A stretch of DNA of 64,000 nucleotides, taken from UBA4660 sp034408895 (GTDB lineage: Bacteria; Bacteroidota; Bacteroidia; Flavobacteriales_D; Sanyastnellaceae). The number at the start of each line of letters is the position of its first letter. Position 1 is the first letter of the stretch. Below the pieces are notes generated by a model. That model made no database searches and had not been told where the DNA came from. It saw only the letters and a list, made by a program, of their open reading frames with translations. Position numbers and translations under genes: made by a program. Shown here piece by piece: positions 7,851-17,876 of the stretch. The stretch covers positions 1 through 64,000 of the forward strand of contig JAWXCI010000030.1 of NCBI GenBank assembly GCA_034408895.1, given 5' to 3'.

Positions 7851-10283
7851 ATGACCTTCGAATTCGACCCGATTTTTCTTGTCAACGAAGCCCCCGACCA
7901 TGAGTTCATCCCGCTGCTTACCAACGAAGATGAAGAGCTGATGGATAAGGAGCACACTCCCGAAACTCTTCCCATACTTCCCTTGCGAAACACGGTGCTG
8001 TTTCCAGGTGTGGTTATACCCATAACAGTGGGAAGAGATAAAAGCATCCGCCTGGTGCAAGATGCCAACAAGGGAAATAAGACCATAGGAGTGGTCTCAC
8101 AAAAAAATCCTGATCTCGAAGAACCATTGTTCGATGACCTGCACACTATAGGTACGCAGGCCACCATACTGCGCATGTTGAGTATGCCGGATGGTTCCAC
8201 CACAGTTATTCTACAGGGAAAAAAGCGATTCGAAATAAAAGGACTGGTTGAAACCGAACCTTACTTCAAGGCACAGGTTATAGAGTTTCCAGAAACCAAC
8301 CGCAAAGCCAGCAAACAGCAACAGGCATTGCACGAATCACTGAAAGAAATTTCGCTTCGTATCATCAAGATATCACCCGACATTCCTTCGGAGGCCAGTA
8401 TGGCCATCAAGAACATCAATGGGCTGAGTTTCCTCACCAATTTCATTTCATCCAACATGAAAGCGGCAGTGCATGATAAACAAGCGCTGCTGGAAATGGC
8501 CGACCTGGAAGAACGCGCGAAAAAAGTGCTCGAGCATCTCACCAAAGAACTGAGTATGCTGGAGATGAAGAATGAAATTCAGAAACGCGCACATGGTGAT
8601 ATCCAGAAACAGCAACGCGAGTACTTCCTCCACCAACAAATAAAACAGATACAAGAAGAATTGGGCGCCAATCCCATCAAGGAGGAAATTGAAGAGAAGA
8701 AGAAAAGAGCATTGGACAAAAAATGGCCTGAACATGTCGAGAAGACTTTTCAGAAGGAGATTTCGAAAATGGAACGCATGAATGCCCAATCGGCCGAATT
8801 TAGTGTGCAGGCCAATTACATTGAAACCTTGCTGGACCTGCCGTGGGATTTATGTTCCGAAGATGATTTCAACCTGAAGAAGGCGAAGGAAGTATTAGAC
8901 CGCGACCACTTCGGTTTGGAAAAAGTGAAGGAGCGCATTATTGAACACCTGGCGGTTTTAAAAATAAAGAACGATATGAAGTCGCCCATCATTTGCCTTT
9001 ACGGCCCTCCGGGCGTGGGTAAAACTTCATTGGGAAAATCCATTGCTGAGGCATTGGGAAGAAAATATGTGCGCATGGCATTGGGTGGTTTGCACGATGA
9101 AGCGGAGATACGCGGCCATCGCAAAACATACATTGGGGCCATGCCCGGTAGAATTCTGCAATCGCTTAAAAAGGCGGGAACATCCAACCCGCTATTTGTA
9201 TTGGACGAAATTGACAAAACAGCGCAGGGCGTTCATGGCGACCCCTCCAGTGCATTGTTAGAAGTGCTGGACCCGGAACAGAACCACGCATTCCATGATA
9301 ACTATGTGGACATTGATTATGATTTGTCTAAAGTGATGTTTGTTGCTACGTGCAATGCGTTAAACACTATACAGCCCGCTTTGCGCGACCGACTGGAAAT
9401 AATAGAAGTGAACGGTTATACAGTAGAAGAAAAAACGGAAATAGCCAAGCGCCATCTTGTGCCCAAACAATTGCGCGAAACCGGTATTGCTGAAAATCAA
9501 ATCCAGTTCACCGATCAGATCATTGTGAAACTGGTGGAATACACCAACGAATCAGGTGTACGGAATCTTGAAAAGAGAATTGGCAAACTGGTGCGAAACC
9601 GCGCGAAGCAACTCGCGCTGGAAGAAAAATTCCACGTGCAGGTGGAGGCCGAAGATTTACACAAAGTACTTGGCCCATCGCATGAAAAAGACAAGTACAG
9701 CGACAATGAAGTGGCTGGTGTGGTAACGGGTCTGGCATGGACCCCCACCGGTGGCGATATCCTGTTTATTGAAACATCACTGACCAAAGGCACTGGAAAA
9801 CTAACCCTGACAGGCAACTTGGGCGATGTAATGAAGGAGAGCGCCATGATTGCCCTCGAATACTTGAAAGCACACAGCGCAATGCTGGATATTGATGCCG
9901 ATATTTTTGAAAAATGGAACGTTCACATTCACGTTCCACAAGGTGCCGTACCCAAAGATGGACCATCTGCCGGTATCACAATACTCACGGCCATTGCATC
10001 GGCATTCACCCAGCGAAAGGTCAAAAAATATCTGGCCATGACCGGAGAAATTACGTTGCGCGGAAGAGTGCTTCCGGTGGGCGGTGTCAAAGAAAAAATT
10101 CTTGCAGCCAAACGCGCAGGCATCAAAGAAATTATTATGAGTGAACGCAACCGAAGGGATATTGAAGAAATAAACGAACGCTACGTCAAGGGTTTGAAGT
10201 TTCAGTACGTTACGGAGATGTACGAAGTGGTAGATCGGGCCTTGTTGAAAGAGAAGGTGGGCAATGCTTTGAAGGTGGCTTGA
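7851..10283 (+). CDS. lon: ATP-dependent Lon protease
   Basis: Lon is a cytoplasmic AAA+ serine protease for misfolded and regulatory proteins. With the start at 7851 (MTFEFDP) the product has 810 residues, normal for the family. Domains in order: an N-terminal substrate-binding LAN domain opening with [15 protein letters not shown], a coiled-coil linker, an AAA module with Walker [10 protein letters not shown] near residue 384, and the protease domain. The catalytic Ser lies in PKDGPSAG near 705 and the Lys in GGVKEK near 746. An upstream in-frame ATG at 7818 would add 11 residues that look like spacer and was not chosen. Confidence 0.96.
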   Translation: MTFEFDPIFLVNEAPDHEFIPLLTNEDEELMDKEHTPETLPILPLRNTVLFPGVVIPITVGRDKSIRLVQDANKGNKTIGVVSQKNPDLEEPLFDDLHTIGTQATILRMLSMPDGSTTVILQGKKRFEIKGLVETEPYFKAQVIEFPETNRKASKQQQALHESLKEISLRIIKISPDIPSEASMAIKNINGLSFLTNFISSNMKAAVHDKQALLEMADLEERAKKVLEHLTKELSMLEMKNEIQKRAHGDIQKQQREYFLHQQIKQIQEELGANPIKEEIEEKKKRALDKKWPEHVEKTFQKEISKMERMNAQSAEFSVQANYIETLLDLPWDLCSEDDFNLKKAKEVLDRDHFGLEKVKERIIEHLAVLKIKNDMKSPIICLYGPPGVGKTSLGKSIAEALGRKYVRMALGGLHDEAEIRGHRKTYIGAMPGRILQSLKKAGTSNPLFVLDEIDKTAQGVHGDPSSALLEVLDPEQNHAFHDNYVDIDYDLSKVMFVATCNALNTIQPALRDRLEIIEVNGYTVEEKTEIAKRHLVPKQLRETGIAENQIQFTDQIIVKLVEYTNESGVRNLEKRIGKLVRNRAKQLALEEKFHVQVEAEDLHKVLGPSHEKDKYSDNEVAGVVTGLAWTPTGGDILFIETSLTKGTGKLTLTGNLGDVMKESAMIALEYLKAHSAMLDIDADIFEKWNVHIHVPQGAVPKDGPSAGITILTAIASAFTQRKVKKYLAMTGEITLRGRVLPVGGVKEKILAAKRAGIKEIIMSERNRRDIEEINERYVKGLKFQYVTEMYEVVDRALLKEKVGNALKVA

Positions 10284-10387
10284 TAAAATTTCAGCCCTTA
10301 GCCATCAAGCCGGGATTTCGGATAATCATTTAATCTTTAATTTTCGAATGCACAGACCCACTCGCGCGAGTTGAGGGGCAGTAATTA

Positions 10388-11158
10388 TCAATTCGTTTGC
10401 GCTCTCTTTAAAGTAAAGAAATAACTTAGCCTCAAGCCCCAATATCCGCAGTTTTGGATGCACTCTCCCTCGGATACTGGTTCATTGTCTTGCCAGATTT
10501 GCCAATAGCCGTGGCTAATCTTCCGATTGCTGAAGTGATGATAAGGCAGCATAGTGAGTATATGTCGTTTTCCAATCTTGCACTGCACATCTATTCCAAG
10601 TTCAGGTTCTATCGTCCAGCTCGCATCAGGATTATAATAGCCCTCCGAAAGAAAGATGGTGTCCTCATTTTCCTGGCTGTAGGTATAGCCAATAGAGAGG
10701 CCATTGTTCATATTTATATAATAGTCTCCTGATAGCTGCACAAAACCATGCATCGACAAGTTATTGTACTCATATAACTTTTATTTTATCCAGGCAAAAG
10801 GGCCGATTTTAGTGAGTACTACCAGATCATACCTGTCGCGAAGTATGCGGTACGGGCTTCCGTTTATTGCATCATTGTTAAACCGAAACGAAATGGGGTG
10901 TGTGGATCCGCTCAGTCCAAAACCAACTTCAAACTTTCTAGACAGGGGTTTTGCAAGCTGTATTTCACCAGCCCACCCTGCCATGTGGGTTGGTAGTATG
11001 CTAAATGAATTTCCTTGTGTATAGGTGACTTCCAGGTTTTTGCCTCAGAATGCTGGCAGAGATACCAAGCTTTAATGATTGCCCCTGCACAATGGCAAAA
11101 AACCAGAAAGCACTAACACAATGCTAGTTGCCTTTTTGTAATAATAATTTATGCTCAT
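10388..11158 (-). pseudogene. Decayed outer-membrane-protein-like gene
   Basis: Read leftward from an ATG at 11158, a signal-peptide-like segment (KKATSIVLVLSGFLPL) is followed by material that makes sense only if the frame shifts and then returns (QGQSLKLGISASILRQ, then KNLEVTYTQGNSF). The frame continues through KPLSRKFEVGFGLSGS and hits an in-frame TAA at 10781-10783. Beyond the stop, still in the same frame, it resumes as KLYEYNNLSMHGFVQLSGDYY and ends at 10388. Alternating aromatic/polar strands and the terminal GLRLSYFFTLKRAQTN suggest a small beta-barrel of about 255 residues. The two frameshifts and one nonsense codon make it a probable pseudogene. Exact family not recognised. Confidence 0.7.
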
Positions 11159-11166
11159 CACCAGCA

Positions 11167-12185
11167 TCAGTAGTCAAGAAAATGTGTCCAAGTGTTGGCG
11201 GGTTCTTTTACTTTGAAAACACCCACAACGGCTTCATCTGTAAACTGATAGTTATCGCCCCACCAATTCACCTTGGTTGCCAGCCGTCTTCTTCTCTTCC
11301 AGCCTGGGTTTTGGTCATTGCATTCACCTGGTTTTTGAATGCAGATTTGTACCTGCCATACACAATATGCTTGATTTGTTGTCGTATCCGGCACAACATC
11401 ATATAGATCGGCAGCTTCCTGAACGCGCATGTTAGTTCTCCATTTTTTCCAGTGCCCATTATTTTTCTTTTTGAATGCTTTCATTGATGACGCAGTGCGT
11501 GTTTCTATCAATGTAAATCTACGCCAGTTTATTTTCCACTTGATTCTCTTGCTTCCGCCATCATAGACATCAAAATTACGCTCAGCTTCCCATGGATCGC
11601 AAGTCGTCCCATCAGCAAACAGACGGTGTTTCAGGACATTCGGATTTGTCAAAATGCTGGTAGGGTTCATGTGTACTGCATTTAGCAAAAGGCAATCACC
11701 ATTAGTTACAACCCACATAACACCACTATTGTCGATGTGAAAGAGCGAATCACCAATGCTAATATCCATTGTAGCACTCCATAAGGTTTCCATCACCGCA
11801 TCATCAAAAAAATTAAGGTTATCGGGATCTGCGGCCAAATCGGGGTTGGTATTTTCCAGCCAGAGAAGTTCTTGCTGCAGAAGATAAGCCCGGAAAGAGC
11901 TAAAACTCAAATTGGTCTCAAATTCTATAAGCGGCTTATCTTCATCAAAATTGATAGACTCACAAAGGGCATTATAAGCATCTTCAGTAAGCGAAGAATT
12001 CTGTATTTCCCAAGCATCGTTATACTCTTCATATTCTTGTTCCAGACAGTTGTACACTTGGATGTAATGAGCCATGTTTTCAAACGCTAGTATGTTACCA
12101 CAAACCTTTGTAACATTACTAAGGCAATGCGAAATGTCAATTGGCCCAGGCTCCCCTGTTTTAAGAATGAAGTACGGTTTTTCAT
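11167..12185 (-). pseudogene. Uncharacterised secreted protein, frameshifted near its start
   Basis: A clean 302-residue reading frame runs from an ATG at 12075 to 11167. The same frame remains open upstream and encodes TKVCGNILAFENMAHY before that ATG, which resembles the N-terminal region of Bacteroidota surface proteins. A good initiator, ATG at 12185 with MKNRTSFLKQGSLGQLTFRI, lies in another frame. A single frameshift around 12100-12120 would join the two. If so the gene is inactivated or the sequence has an error; if not, translation must begin at 12075 without an export signal. The protein is rich in Trp and Asp/Asn, and no catalytic motif was recognised. It lies 8 bases upstream of the decayed barrel gene. 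Confidence 0.6.
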
Positions 12186-12188
12186 GTC

Positions 12189-13271
12189 ATGGGCTCTGCT
12201 GTCGAAATTGATGACGGAAGTTTCTTGTGTGCCGGCTCAACCCAATTTAACACGGATGACTTACCAAGTCCGGACGAAGACAAGGTAAAATTATTTCGCC
12301 TTGCGCCTAATGGGACATTGATGTGGGACACACTTCTGACACCAACAGAATGCGGTGCTTTGGCAGTTTCACAAATACAGTCCATTGGCAACGATGAATT
12401 TCTGATCAATGGATGGTCAGGTGGAAGCAGCACGGAGGTTGATTACAACTTTCCTAATTTTATGATGCGAATAAATCTCTATGGGGAAGTTCTGCAATTC
12501 TACCAGTGGGATTTCGAACATGCCAATTTGGAATCATACCCTATAAAGAAAGCGGAGGATGAGTATATGGTGGCATGGACGGATTGTTATGATCCAATTT
12601 ATTTGCAAGGAGATGGTTTGCGGAAGGTCTATTTGCGAAAATTCGATCTGCTCAATGAATGGGTGTTGTGGGATCACGAAATGGAGTATGAATTCGATAA
12701 TCCCGTAATAACAGACTTCATTGCAACACCGGATTCAGGTTATGCAATTTCCGGTTATGACGTTTACCTAGATGGCTATGGTCAATACCACTCTTTCATT
12801 GTGAAAGCAGACAGCCTGGGAAATTCAGAATGGATGAATGGTATTATTTCGAAAATGACACCTTAGGTTGGAATAAAATTTTCGATCTTGATATTTCCAA
12901 CGATGGCGGCTTCATAGGAACCGGTGATTGCAACACCAATAATGTGAATGGAATCTTTGGCGGCTACTCTGCAGCATGGGTCTTGAAGCTGGATGCGTGC
13001 GGGGATATTGAATGGAATGGTTGTCCCGGTGGTGTGGGTGTTGTTGAAGCGGAAAACAAGAATTCAAATCGGGTTTTGCATTCCCCAATCCATTTTCATC
13101 ATCCATCCAACTTGAAGTTCCCACGGGCACAATCAAAATTGTAATCAGGGATATTATGGGCAATGAAGTTTTTTCGCAACGCACTACACAAAAGCAAATC
13201 GAACTTTCACTTCCGCAACAGCAGTGAGCGAAAGTGGCAAGGTGTATTCGACAAAGATTTTGAAGGAGTAG
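12189..13271 (+). pseudogene. T9SS type A cargo gene: 5' truncated, three frameshifts
   Basis: The reading frame opens in mid-protein (EIDDGSFLCAGSTQF) with no signal peptide, immediately head-to-head with the frameshifted gene on the other strand. Near 12830-12866 the frame ends (ISKMTP) while a second frame continues smoothly (YYFENDTLGWNKIFDL). Near 13060 a third frame takes over with SGFAFPNPFSSSIQLEVPTG, a type A sorting domain. It stops at 13225, and its last strand (SESGKVYSTKILKE) is found in yet another frame, ending at 13271. Repeated GYAISG and GGFIGTG-like phrases suggest a beta-propeller-like surface protein. The multiple lesions make function unlikely. Confidence 0.8.
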
Positions 13272-13278
13272 TACGAAG

Positions 13279-13980
13279 ATGAAAGCATGTTGCATAACAG
13301 TTGTTATTATCCTGCTCGGCCTTTTTGGCTTTGCCCAATACACCTATTTCAACAACACCTACCTTGATGTTCCGGAGAGTAGTAACGGAATCAACTCAAT
13401 ATGTTGCTTTGGTAATGACCAATATCTTGCATTTGGCGGATCAATTGAAGATGGTTTAGACAATATTAAATGCCACTTGCTGAATCCGGAAGGTGAAATT
13501 TCTGAAGACATCAATACCCCATACCCGGGTTATGCTGTCTACCAAGGTGGGACCTATGGTTTTGAGTATAGTCAAGGCGGGTTCGTCTGGGCCGGTACAC
13601 TTTCATCTTCAGCCATAGATGCCACTGCGATTGTGGTTTGGTTCAATCCGCAAACAATGCAACCAGAGTGGTCACATTTGTTTGAAGAATTGAATGATAG
13701 TCTTACAATATCCATTATGCATTCAGCCCGTAAGATGGCTGATAATACCTTTTGGAGCGGGGGTTCACTTTTACACTATGTGGATGAAGATGTTTGGTAC
13801 GAAGAGTTTTCAACCTACTTGTGCCACTTAGATGAGGTGGCAGAGGACAGAGCCTTACAAATCTATTCGTTTCAACTTGATATGTTGTGCCGGGTTTACA
13901 ACCAGCGGAACTTTTTCCAGCACTGTATCACTTTCTTCCAATCCCCACGCATCCACATCGGAAAGGCTTACATGTTTTAG
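13279..13980 (+). pseudogene. 5' fragment of a secreted surface protein
   Basis: A good signal peptide (MKACCITVVIILLGLFGFAQ) is followed by about 170 residues of propeller-like sequence (INSICCFGNDQYLAFGGS, GFVWAGTLSSSAID). After YLCHLDEVAED, near 13845, the style changes abruptly. From there the frame runs antisense through the 3' end of kup and stops at 13980. The T9SS sorting domain expected for this protein type is absent, so this looks like the N-terminal part of a gene cut off by a rearrangement next to kup. It complements the preceding pseudogene, which has a C-terminal part but no N-terminus. Confidence 0.65.
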
Positions 13981-15789
13981 CGCCATGTAAGTGTTGGTGA
14001 TAAAACTATCGCGCAGGTTCAGGTCATTATCGGCTGAAAGAAATTTTTCGAGCACCACAAACTTGAAATCGTGTTCCTTGTTGTAGCGGGAATAAGGTTC
14101 CGGTTTGGCTTTGAGGTCAAGCTCTCCGCGTTCCACCATTTCATCCACAATAAACTTGAAGAAATTGTGCACACGTGGGTGCCTGCGGAAACCCAACCTG
14201 ATGTTAACTTTTATGATAAGGTCGTTCACTAGTTCTTCCACCCTGTATTCGCAGGTGTAGGGTTCATTGGTGCGGTCAACATGCACGAACCAATAGATAT
14301 CAGCTCGTTTTGGAGTTTTGGCAAGGATGCTCTCCATTATTTTTTTCTCCACCTGATGAGCAAAATTCGCTTTGGTGAGATACACAAGGTGTGTGGCATA
14401 ACGCGGCACTGACTTGTCATCGGAAAGTGTCTTCAGTGTGCTGGTGTATTTGTCCAGGTCTTCAAACTGGAGGAAGTGATTGTTCATTTTGCGATACATG
14501 TATGTAATCCACATAACATGCAGGAGCAGCACATAAACAATCAGCATCATCCAGGCTTTTTCAAGTTTGAGGATGTTGGCAGCAAGAAATGCAATTTCAA
14601 CTGTCATGAAAAGCATAACCAGCGAGCCTACCATCCATGCCGGCCACTTCAGTTTATACCGCATGAAGTAGGCAAGCAGAAAAGTGGTCATCAACATGGT
14701 AACGGTGATGAACAAGCCATAGGCAGCTTCCATTTCCGATGATTCCCCAAAGTAGAGTACCACTCCTATGCACCCCGCATACAGCAACCAATTTACCGAT
14801 GGTATGTAAATCTGGCCTTTCATTTCTGTAGGAAATTTTGTGGCCACTTTTGGCCAGAAGTTGAGGCTGATGGCTTCGCTCACCAATGTGAACGAACCAC
14901 TGATCAATGCCTGGCTTGCAATTACCGCGGCACATGCCGCAATAGCAATACCCGGCAACAAAAACCACTCAGGCATAATGGCATAAAACGGATTGCGTTC
15001 AGCAAGCGAAGTTTCGCCCATGATCCATGCAGCCTGCCCGAAATAATTGAGCAGCAAAGCGGTCTTTACAAACATCCACGAAACCCGGATGTTCTTTCTT
15101 CCACAATGACCAAGATCGCTATACAACGCCTCGGCACCGGTGGTGCACAGGAACACAGCTCCCAATAACCAAAAGCCCTGCGGATACACGGTCAACAATT
15201 GATAAGCATAAACAGGATTGACAGCTTTCAACACTTCGGGATGAGAAAGGATTTGGGATAGCCCCAATACTGCCAGCATAGAAAACCAGACTAGCATTAT
15301 CGGCCCAAAAGTTTTTCCCACCAGTTTGGTCCCGTAGCGCTGATAAATGAAAAGAAGGGTTATGATGACAATCACGATTGGCATCACGGGAATGTTTTCA
15401 TTCCAGGCATGCAGCCCTTCTATGGCTGATGATACTGAAATTGGAGGCGTTATCATTCCATCGCAAAGCAAAGTGGCAGCGCCAATCATAGCCGGCCAGA
15501 AGAGCCATTTTCCCTTGCGTTGAACAAGTGCGTAAAGTGAGAAAATTCCACCTTCACCTTTATTGTCTGCCCGCAGTGTGAGTAAAATGTATTTGAAGGT
15601 GGTCTGGATGGTAAGTGTCCAGAAAACGCAGGAAACAGCACCATAGACAAGCATTTCGGAAACAGGCTTTTCTCCTACGATGGCTTTGAGTACGTAGAGC
15701 GGAGAGGTTCCAATATCACCGTAGATAATTCCGAGGGTGACAAGAATACCAGCCATCGTGAGCCGATGGCCTTGTGACTGTGAAGGCAT
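13855..15789 (-). CDS. kup: KUP-family potassium uptake protein
   Basis: Kup (TrkD) proteins are proton-coupled potassium importers of the inner membrane. The protein opens with the family signature LGIIYGDIGTSPLYVL, then DNKGEGGIFSLYALV, and has about twelve membrane segments. A cytoplasmic C-terminal domain of roughly 180 residues follows (YRVEELVNDLIIKVNIRLGFRRHP). The start at 15789 (MPSQSQGHRL, 644 residues) fits the family better than the 14-residue longer frame from 15831. Its 3' end overlaps, in opposite orientation, the tail of a truncated gene, so a rearrangement boundary lies right at this gene's end. The coding sequence itself appears intact. Confidence 0.92.
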   Translation of the reverse strand: MPSQSQGHRLTMAGILVTLGIIYGDIGTSPLYVLKAIVGEKPVSEMLVYGAVSCVFWTLTIQTTFKYILLTLRADNKGEGGIFSLYALVQRKGKWLFWPAMIGAATLLCDGMITPPISVSSAIEGLHAWNENIPVMPIVIVIITLLFIYQRYGTKLVGKTFGPIMLVWFSMLAVLGLSQILSHPEVLKAVNPVYAYQLLTVYPQGFWLLGAVFLCTTGAEALYSDLGHCGRKNIRVSWMFVKTALLLNYFGQAAWIMGETSLAERNPFYAIMPEWFLLPGIAIAACAAVIASQALISGSFTLVSEAISLNFWPKVATKFPTEMKGQIYIPSVNWLLYAGCIGVVLYFGESSEMEAAYGLFITVTMLMTTFLLAYFMRYKLKWPAWMVGSLVMLFMTVEIAFLAANILKLEKAWMMLIVYVLLLHVMWITYMYRKMNNHFLQFEDLDKYTSTLKTLSDDKSVPRYATHLVYLTKANFAHQVEKKIMESILAKTPKRADIYWFVHVDRTNEPYTCEYRVEELVNDLIIKVNIRLGFRRHPRVHNFFKFIVDEMVERGELDLKAKPEPYSRYNKEHDFKFVVLEKFLSADNDLNLRDSFITNTYMALKHVSLSDVDAWGLEESDTVLEKVPLVVNPAQHIKLKRIDL

Positions 15790-16057
15790 GTAGCTTGTGA
15801 AAAACGGGCGCGAATGTGTGGCAATCCACAACGATATTGTTCACCGGAAGGCGCATTTATTTTTTTGACACTCACCCGCACTACCAGTTTTGGTATTTAA
15901 ATCATCGCTTGAAAGGAATGGGATAGAGAGAGCACGTTGTCAGTAGGCAGTACAAGCTACTTGATTTCTGAAGAATATTGTGCGCACCCTATGCTCCTTT
16001 TCGAGAAATATTTTTCATTGCGGCTTTGCCATGGACAGATGCTTTGTGTGAGAGTTA

Positions 16058-16630
16058 TCAAAGATCCACCAACCCGTCCGGTACGCTCACCTGCACCACT
16101 TTCTTTTTTGAATCAATCTTCAACACAATGTGCTTGTTAAGCGGGATAAGAAATTCACGATCATCATTCACTACTCTTATCAGTGGGTTGTTGGGCAGTT
16201 CAATAATTTCTTCCACTACACCCAAATCTCCCAGCATATCATCCAATACTTTAAACCCGCTGATGAGCCGGAGGTTTTCTTCTACAACATCACGATGGTT
16301 AACAGGACCCATCCCATTGGGTCGGGATTTTCGAAATTTCATTTCCGTAATGTCTTCTTGCCTGATAAAAATTTCCGCTTTCAGTATGGGCTTCGCATCA
16401 GAAGTGGAATTCACATCCGCCAATTTCAGTTTTATTGAATCATGATTAAGTATTTCTAATTTCTCAATGAAATAAGGTACAAGGGAGTGATGGATTTCAA
16501 TAAAAATTATTTTCAGTTCGGTATAATCATCCGCATTGGGGGAGTTGAGTCCAACTATTATTTCTCCTTTGAAACCATGAAGTTTCAGGATTTTTCCCCC
16601 GTGATAAAGTTCTTCTTTGTTTAAGGTCAT
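16058..16630 (-). CDS. rimM: Ribosome maturation factor RimM
   Basis: RimM binds ribosomal protein uS19 and assists maturation of the 30S head. The N-terminal beta-barrel begins GGKILKLHGFKGEIIV. A PRC-barrel domain follows with LISGFKVLDDMLGDLGVVEEI and EFLIPLNKHIV. The start at 16630 (MTLNKEELYHG) gives 190 residues; a frame extending to 16687 adds 19 residues not expected for the family. In many bacteria rimM sits with rpsP and trmD, but neither is visible here. Divergence is moderate, yet both domains are recognisable. Confidence 0.82.
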   Translation of the reverse strand: MTLNKEELYHGGKILKLHGFKGEIIVGLNSPNADDYTELKIIFIEIHHSLVPYFIEKLEILNHDSIKLKLADVNSTSDAKPILKAEIFIRQEDITEMKFRKSRPNGMGPVNHRDVVEENLRLISGFKVLDDMLGDLGVVEEIIELPNNPLIRVVNDDREFLIPLNKHIVLKIDSKKKVVQVSVPDGLVDL

Positions 16631-17171
16631 TGTAGAAACGGATTTATCAATTCTTATTTCGAAACAGTCCAAACCTGCTGGCATCAAATATCCTCCGTCA
16701 ATGGCCTTGAATTAGCACCTGAAGTTAGCAATAGTTTTGGAGTTTGAGGTAATAACATAAGATGGAATAGTTACATGCGATTATTTCAAACACAAAGTTC
16801 TACTCACCGAAAAAAACTTCCTCTTCATGCACAAACATAAAAGGATCCTGGAATTTCTCCGAAGAAATTTACCATCTTAATTTCATGGAAGGTTGGCTAT
16901 TACTAACGCAACAACATGGCGATGAGGGCATGGATGGTCAACGCATGTTTTATGCTGTTGATGCGTTTACCAAAAGCCAGTTGTAGCAGTTGGAAAATGA
17001 TGTTGGGTGATGTCTGCCGTCAAAAATTCGGCAAACAGGCGTTGCGGAAATGCGTCACCACCCATATTCAAGAAATCTATGATCATACAAATGGGATTAA
17101 ATGAGATCGCGCTTTCACAGGCGTTTGGTATTTCTACTTTTGTGCGCAACAAAAAAATTCAATCAACCAAT
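16631..17171. other. Stretch without a supported gene
   Basis: About 540 bases separate rimM from the small membrane protein at 17172. Short open frames occur on both strands (for example 16916-17104 and 16967-17152), but none has a coherent composition, a signal or a familiar motif. Decayed coding DNA cannot be excluded. Promoters for the flanking divergent genes presumably lie here, but no clear TAnnTTTG box with a -33 partner was identified. Confidence 0.5.
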
Positions 17172-17459
17172 ATGTCTCATCAGGAAATCAAAAAACAAAA
17201 ATCAGTGCTCTGGCTCATTTTCCCCGTAGCCGCAGGACTCACCTTGCTCTTTGCATTTGTGAACAACAGTCTTGATATGGGAACAAAAACCCCCGTGTCA
17301 CCGCAAAACAGGATTGAATTGAGCGGAACTCCGACACAGGAACCGATGCCCCACGAAGAAAAGCATGTTATTGTGGATTCACTCTCCACCAACGCGGGCG
17401 CGGACTCTACGCACACCATGCCGGCAGACAGTGCAAAGGCCGGTGCTGCTCATCACTAG
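17172..17459 (+). CDS. Small single-span membrane protein
   Basis: A 95-residue product begins at the ATG at 17172 (MSHQEIKKQKSVLWLIF). A cytoplasmic basic stretch leads into one hydrophobic segment (VLWLIFPVAAGLTLLFAF), followed by a hydrophilic Ser/Thr/Pro/Glu-rich tail ending in a His pair, probably periplasmic. The frame extends upstream to 17007 but that part looks non-coding. It converges on tsaE, with only seven bases between the two stop codons. No family was recognised; the composition is plausible for a real small protein. Confidence 0.55.
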   Translation: MSHQEIKKQKSVLWLIFPVAAGLTLLFAFVNNSLDMGTKTPVSPQNRIELSGTPTQEPMPHEEKHVIVDSLSTNAGADSTHTMPADSAKAGAAHH

Positions 17460-17466
17460 CAAATTT

Positions 17467-17874
17467 TCAGAAACTTATTTTTCGCACACCGTTGTCGTCA
17501 AGCATGTTGATGGCAACGGTTTTTTCTTTTAGCAGCGGTAGAATCACATCAGGCCATTCTATAAAGATGTAAGCCCCTGAGTCGAGATATTCTTCCACGC
17601 CAAAGTCCAGGGCTTCTTCTAATGACTTCACGCGGTAGAGGTCGAGATGAAAAATTTTTATTCCCACATCGTTCACATATTCGTTCACAATAGAAAAGGT
17701 AGGACTCTGTGCTGTGCCTGCGCCCATAACATTCATCAGCGCCTTTACAAAAGTGGTTTTTCCAGCGCCCATGTGACCATGCAACAAAAAAATTGCAGGG
17801 GAACCAAATGTGAGAAAAAATTCTTCCGCTACTGGTGCAAGTTCATCAACGGTGCGAACAGAAAAAGTTTTCAT
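17467..17874 (-). CDS. tsaE: tRNA t6A biosynthesis ATPase TsaE
   Basis: TsaE is the P-loop ATPase that works with TsaB and TsaD to install threonylcarbamoyl on A37 of tRNAs reading ANN codons. The 135-residue product shows Walker A GHMGAGKTT near residue 33, then QSPTFSIVNEY and IFHLDLYR, all family hallmarks. IEWPD comes near the C-terminus. It starts two bases after the porX stop codon, so the two genes are probably one transcript. The product of this pathway, t6A, is the substrate of MtaB, encoded at 1628-2926. Confidence 0.93.
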   Translation of the reverse strand: MKTFSVRTVDELAPVAEEFFLTFGSPAIFLLHGHMGAGKTTFVKALMNVMGAGTAQSPTFSIVNEYVNDVGIKIFHLDLYRVKSLEEALDFGVEEYLDSGAYIFIEWPDVILPLLKEKTVAINMLDDNGVRKISF

Positions 17875-17876
17875 CG

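Noticed and set aside
16916..17104. 62-codon plus-strand frame upstream of the small membrane protein
   Set aside because: Composition is not coherent, and no signal or family resemblance was found.
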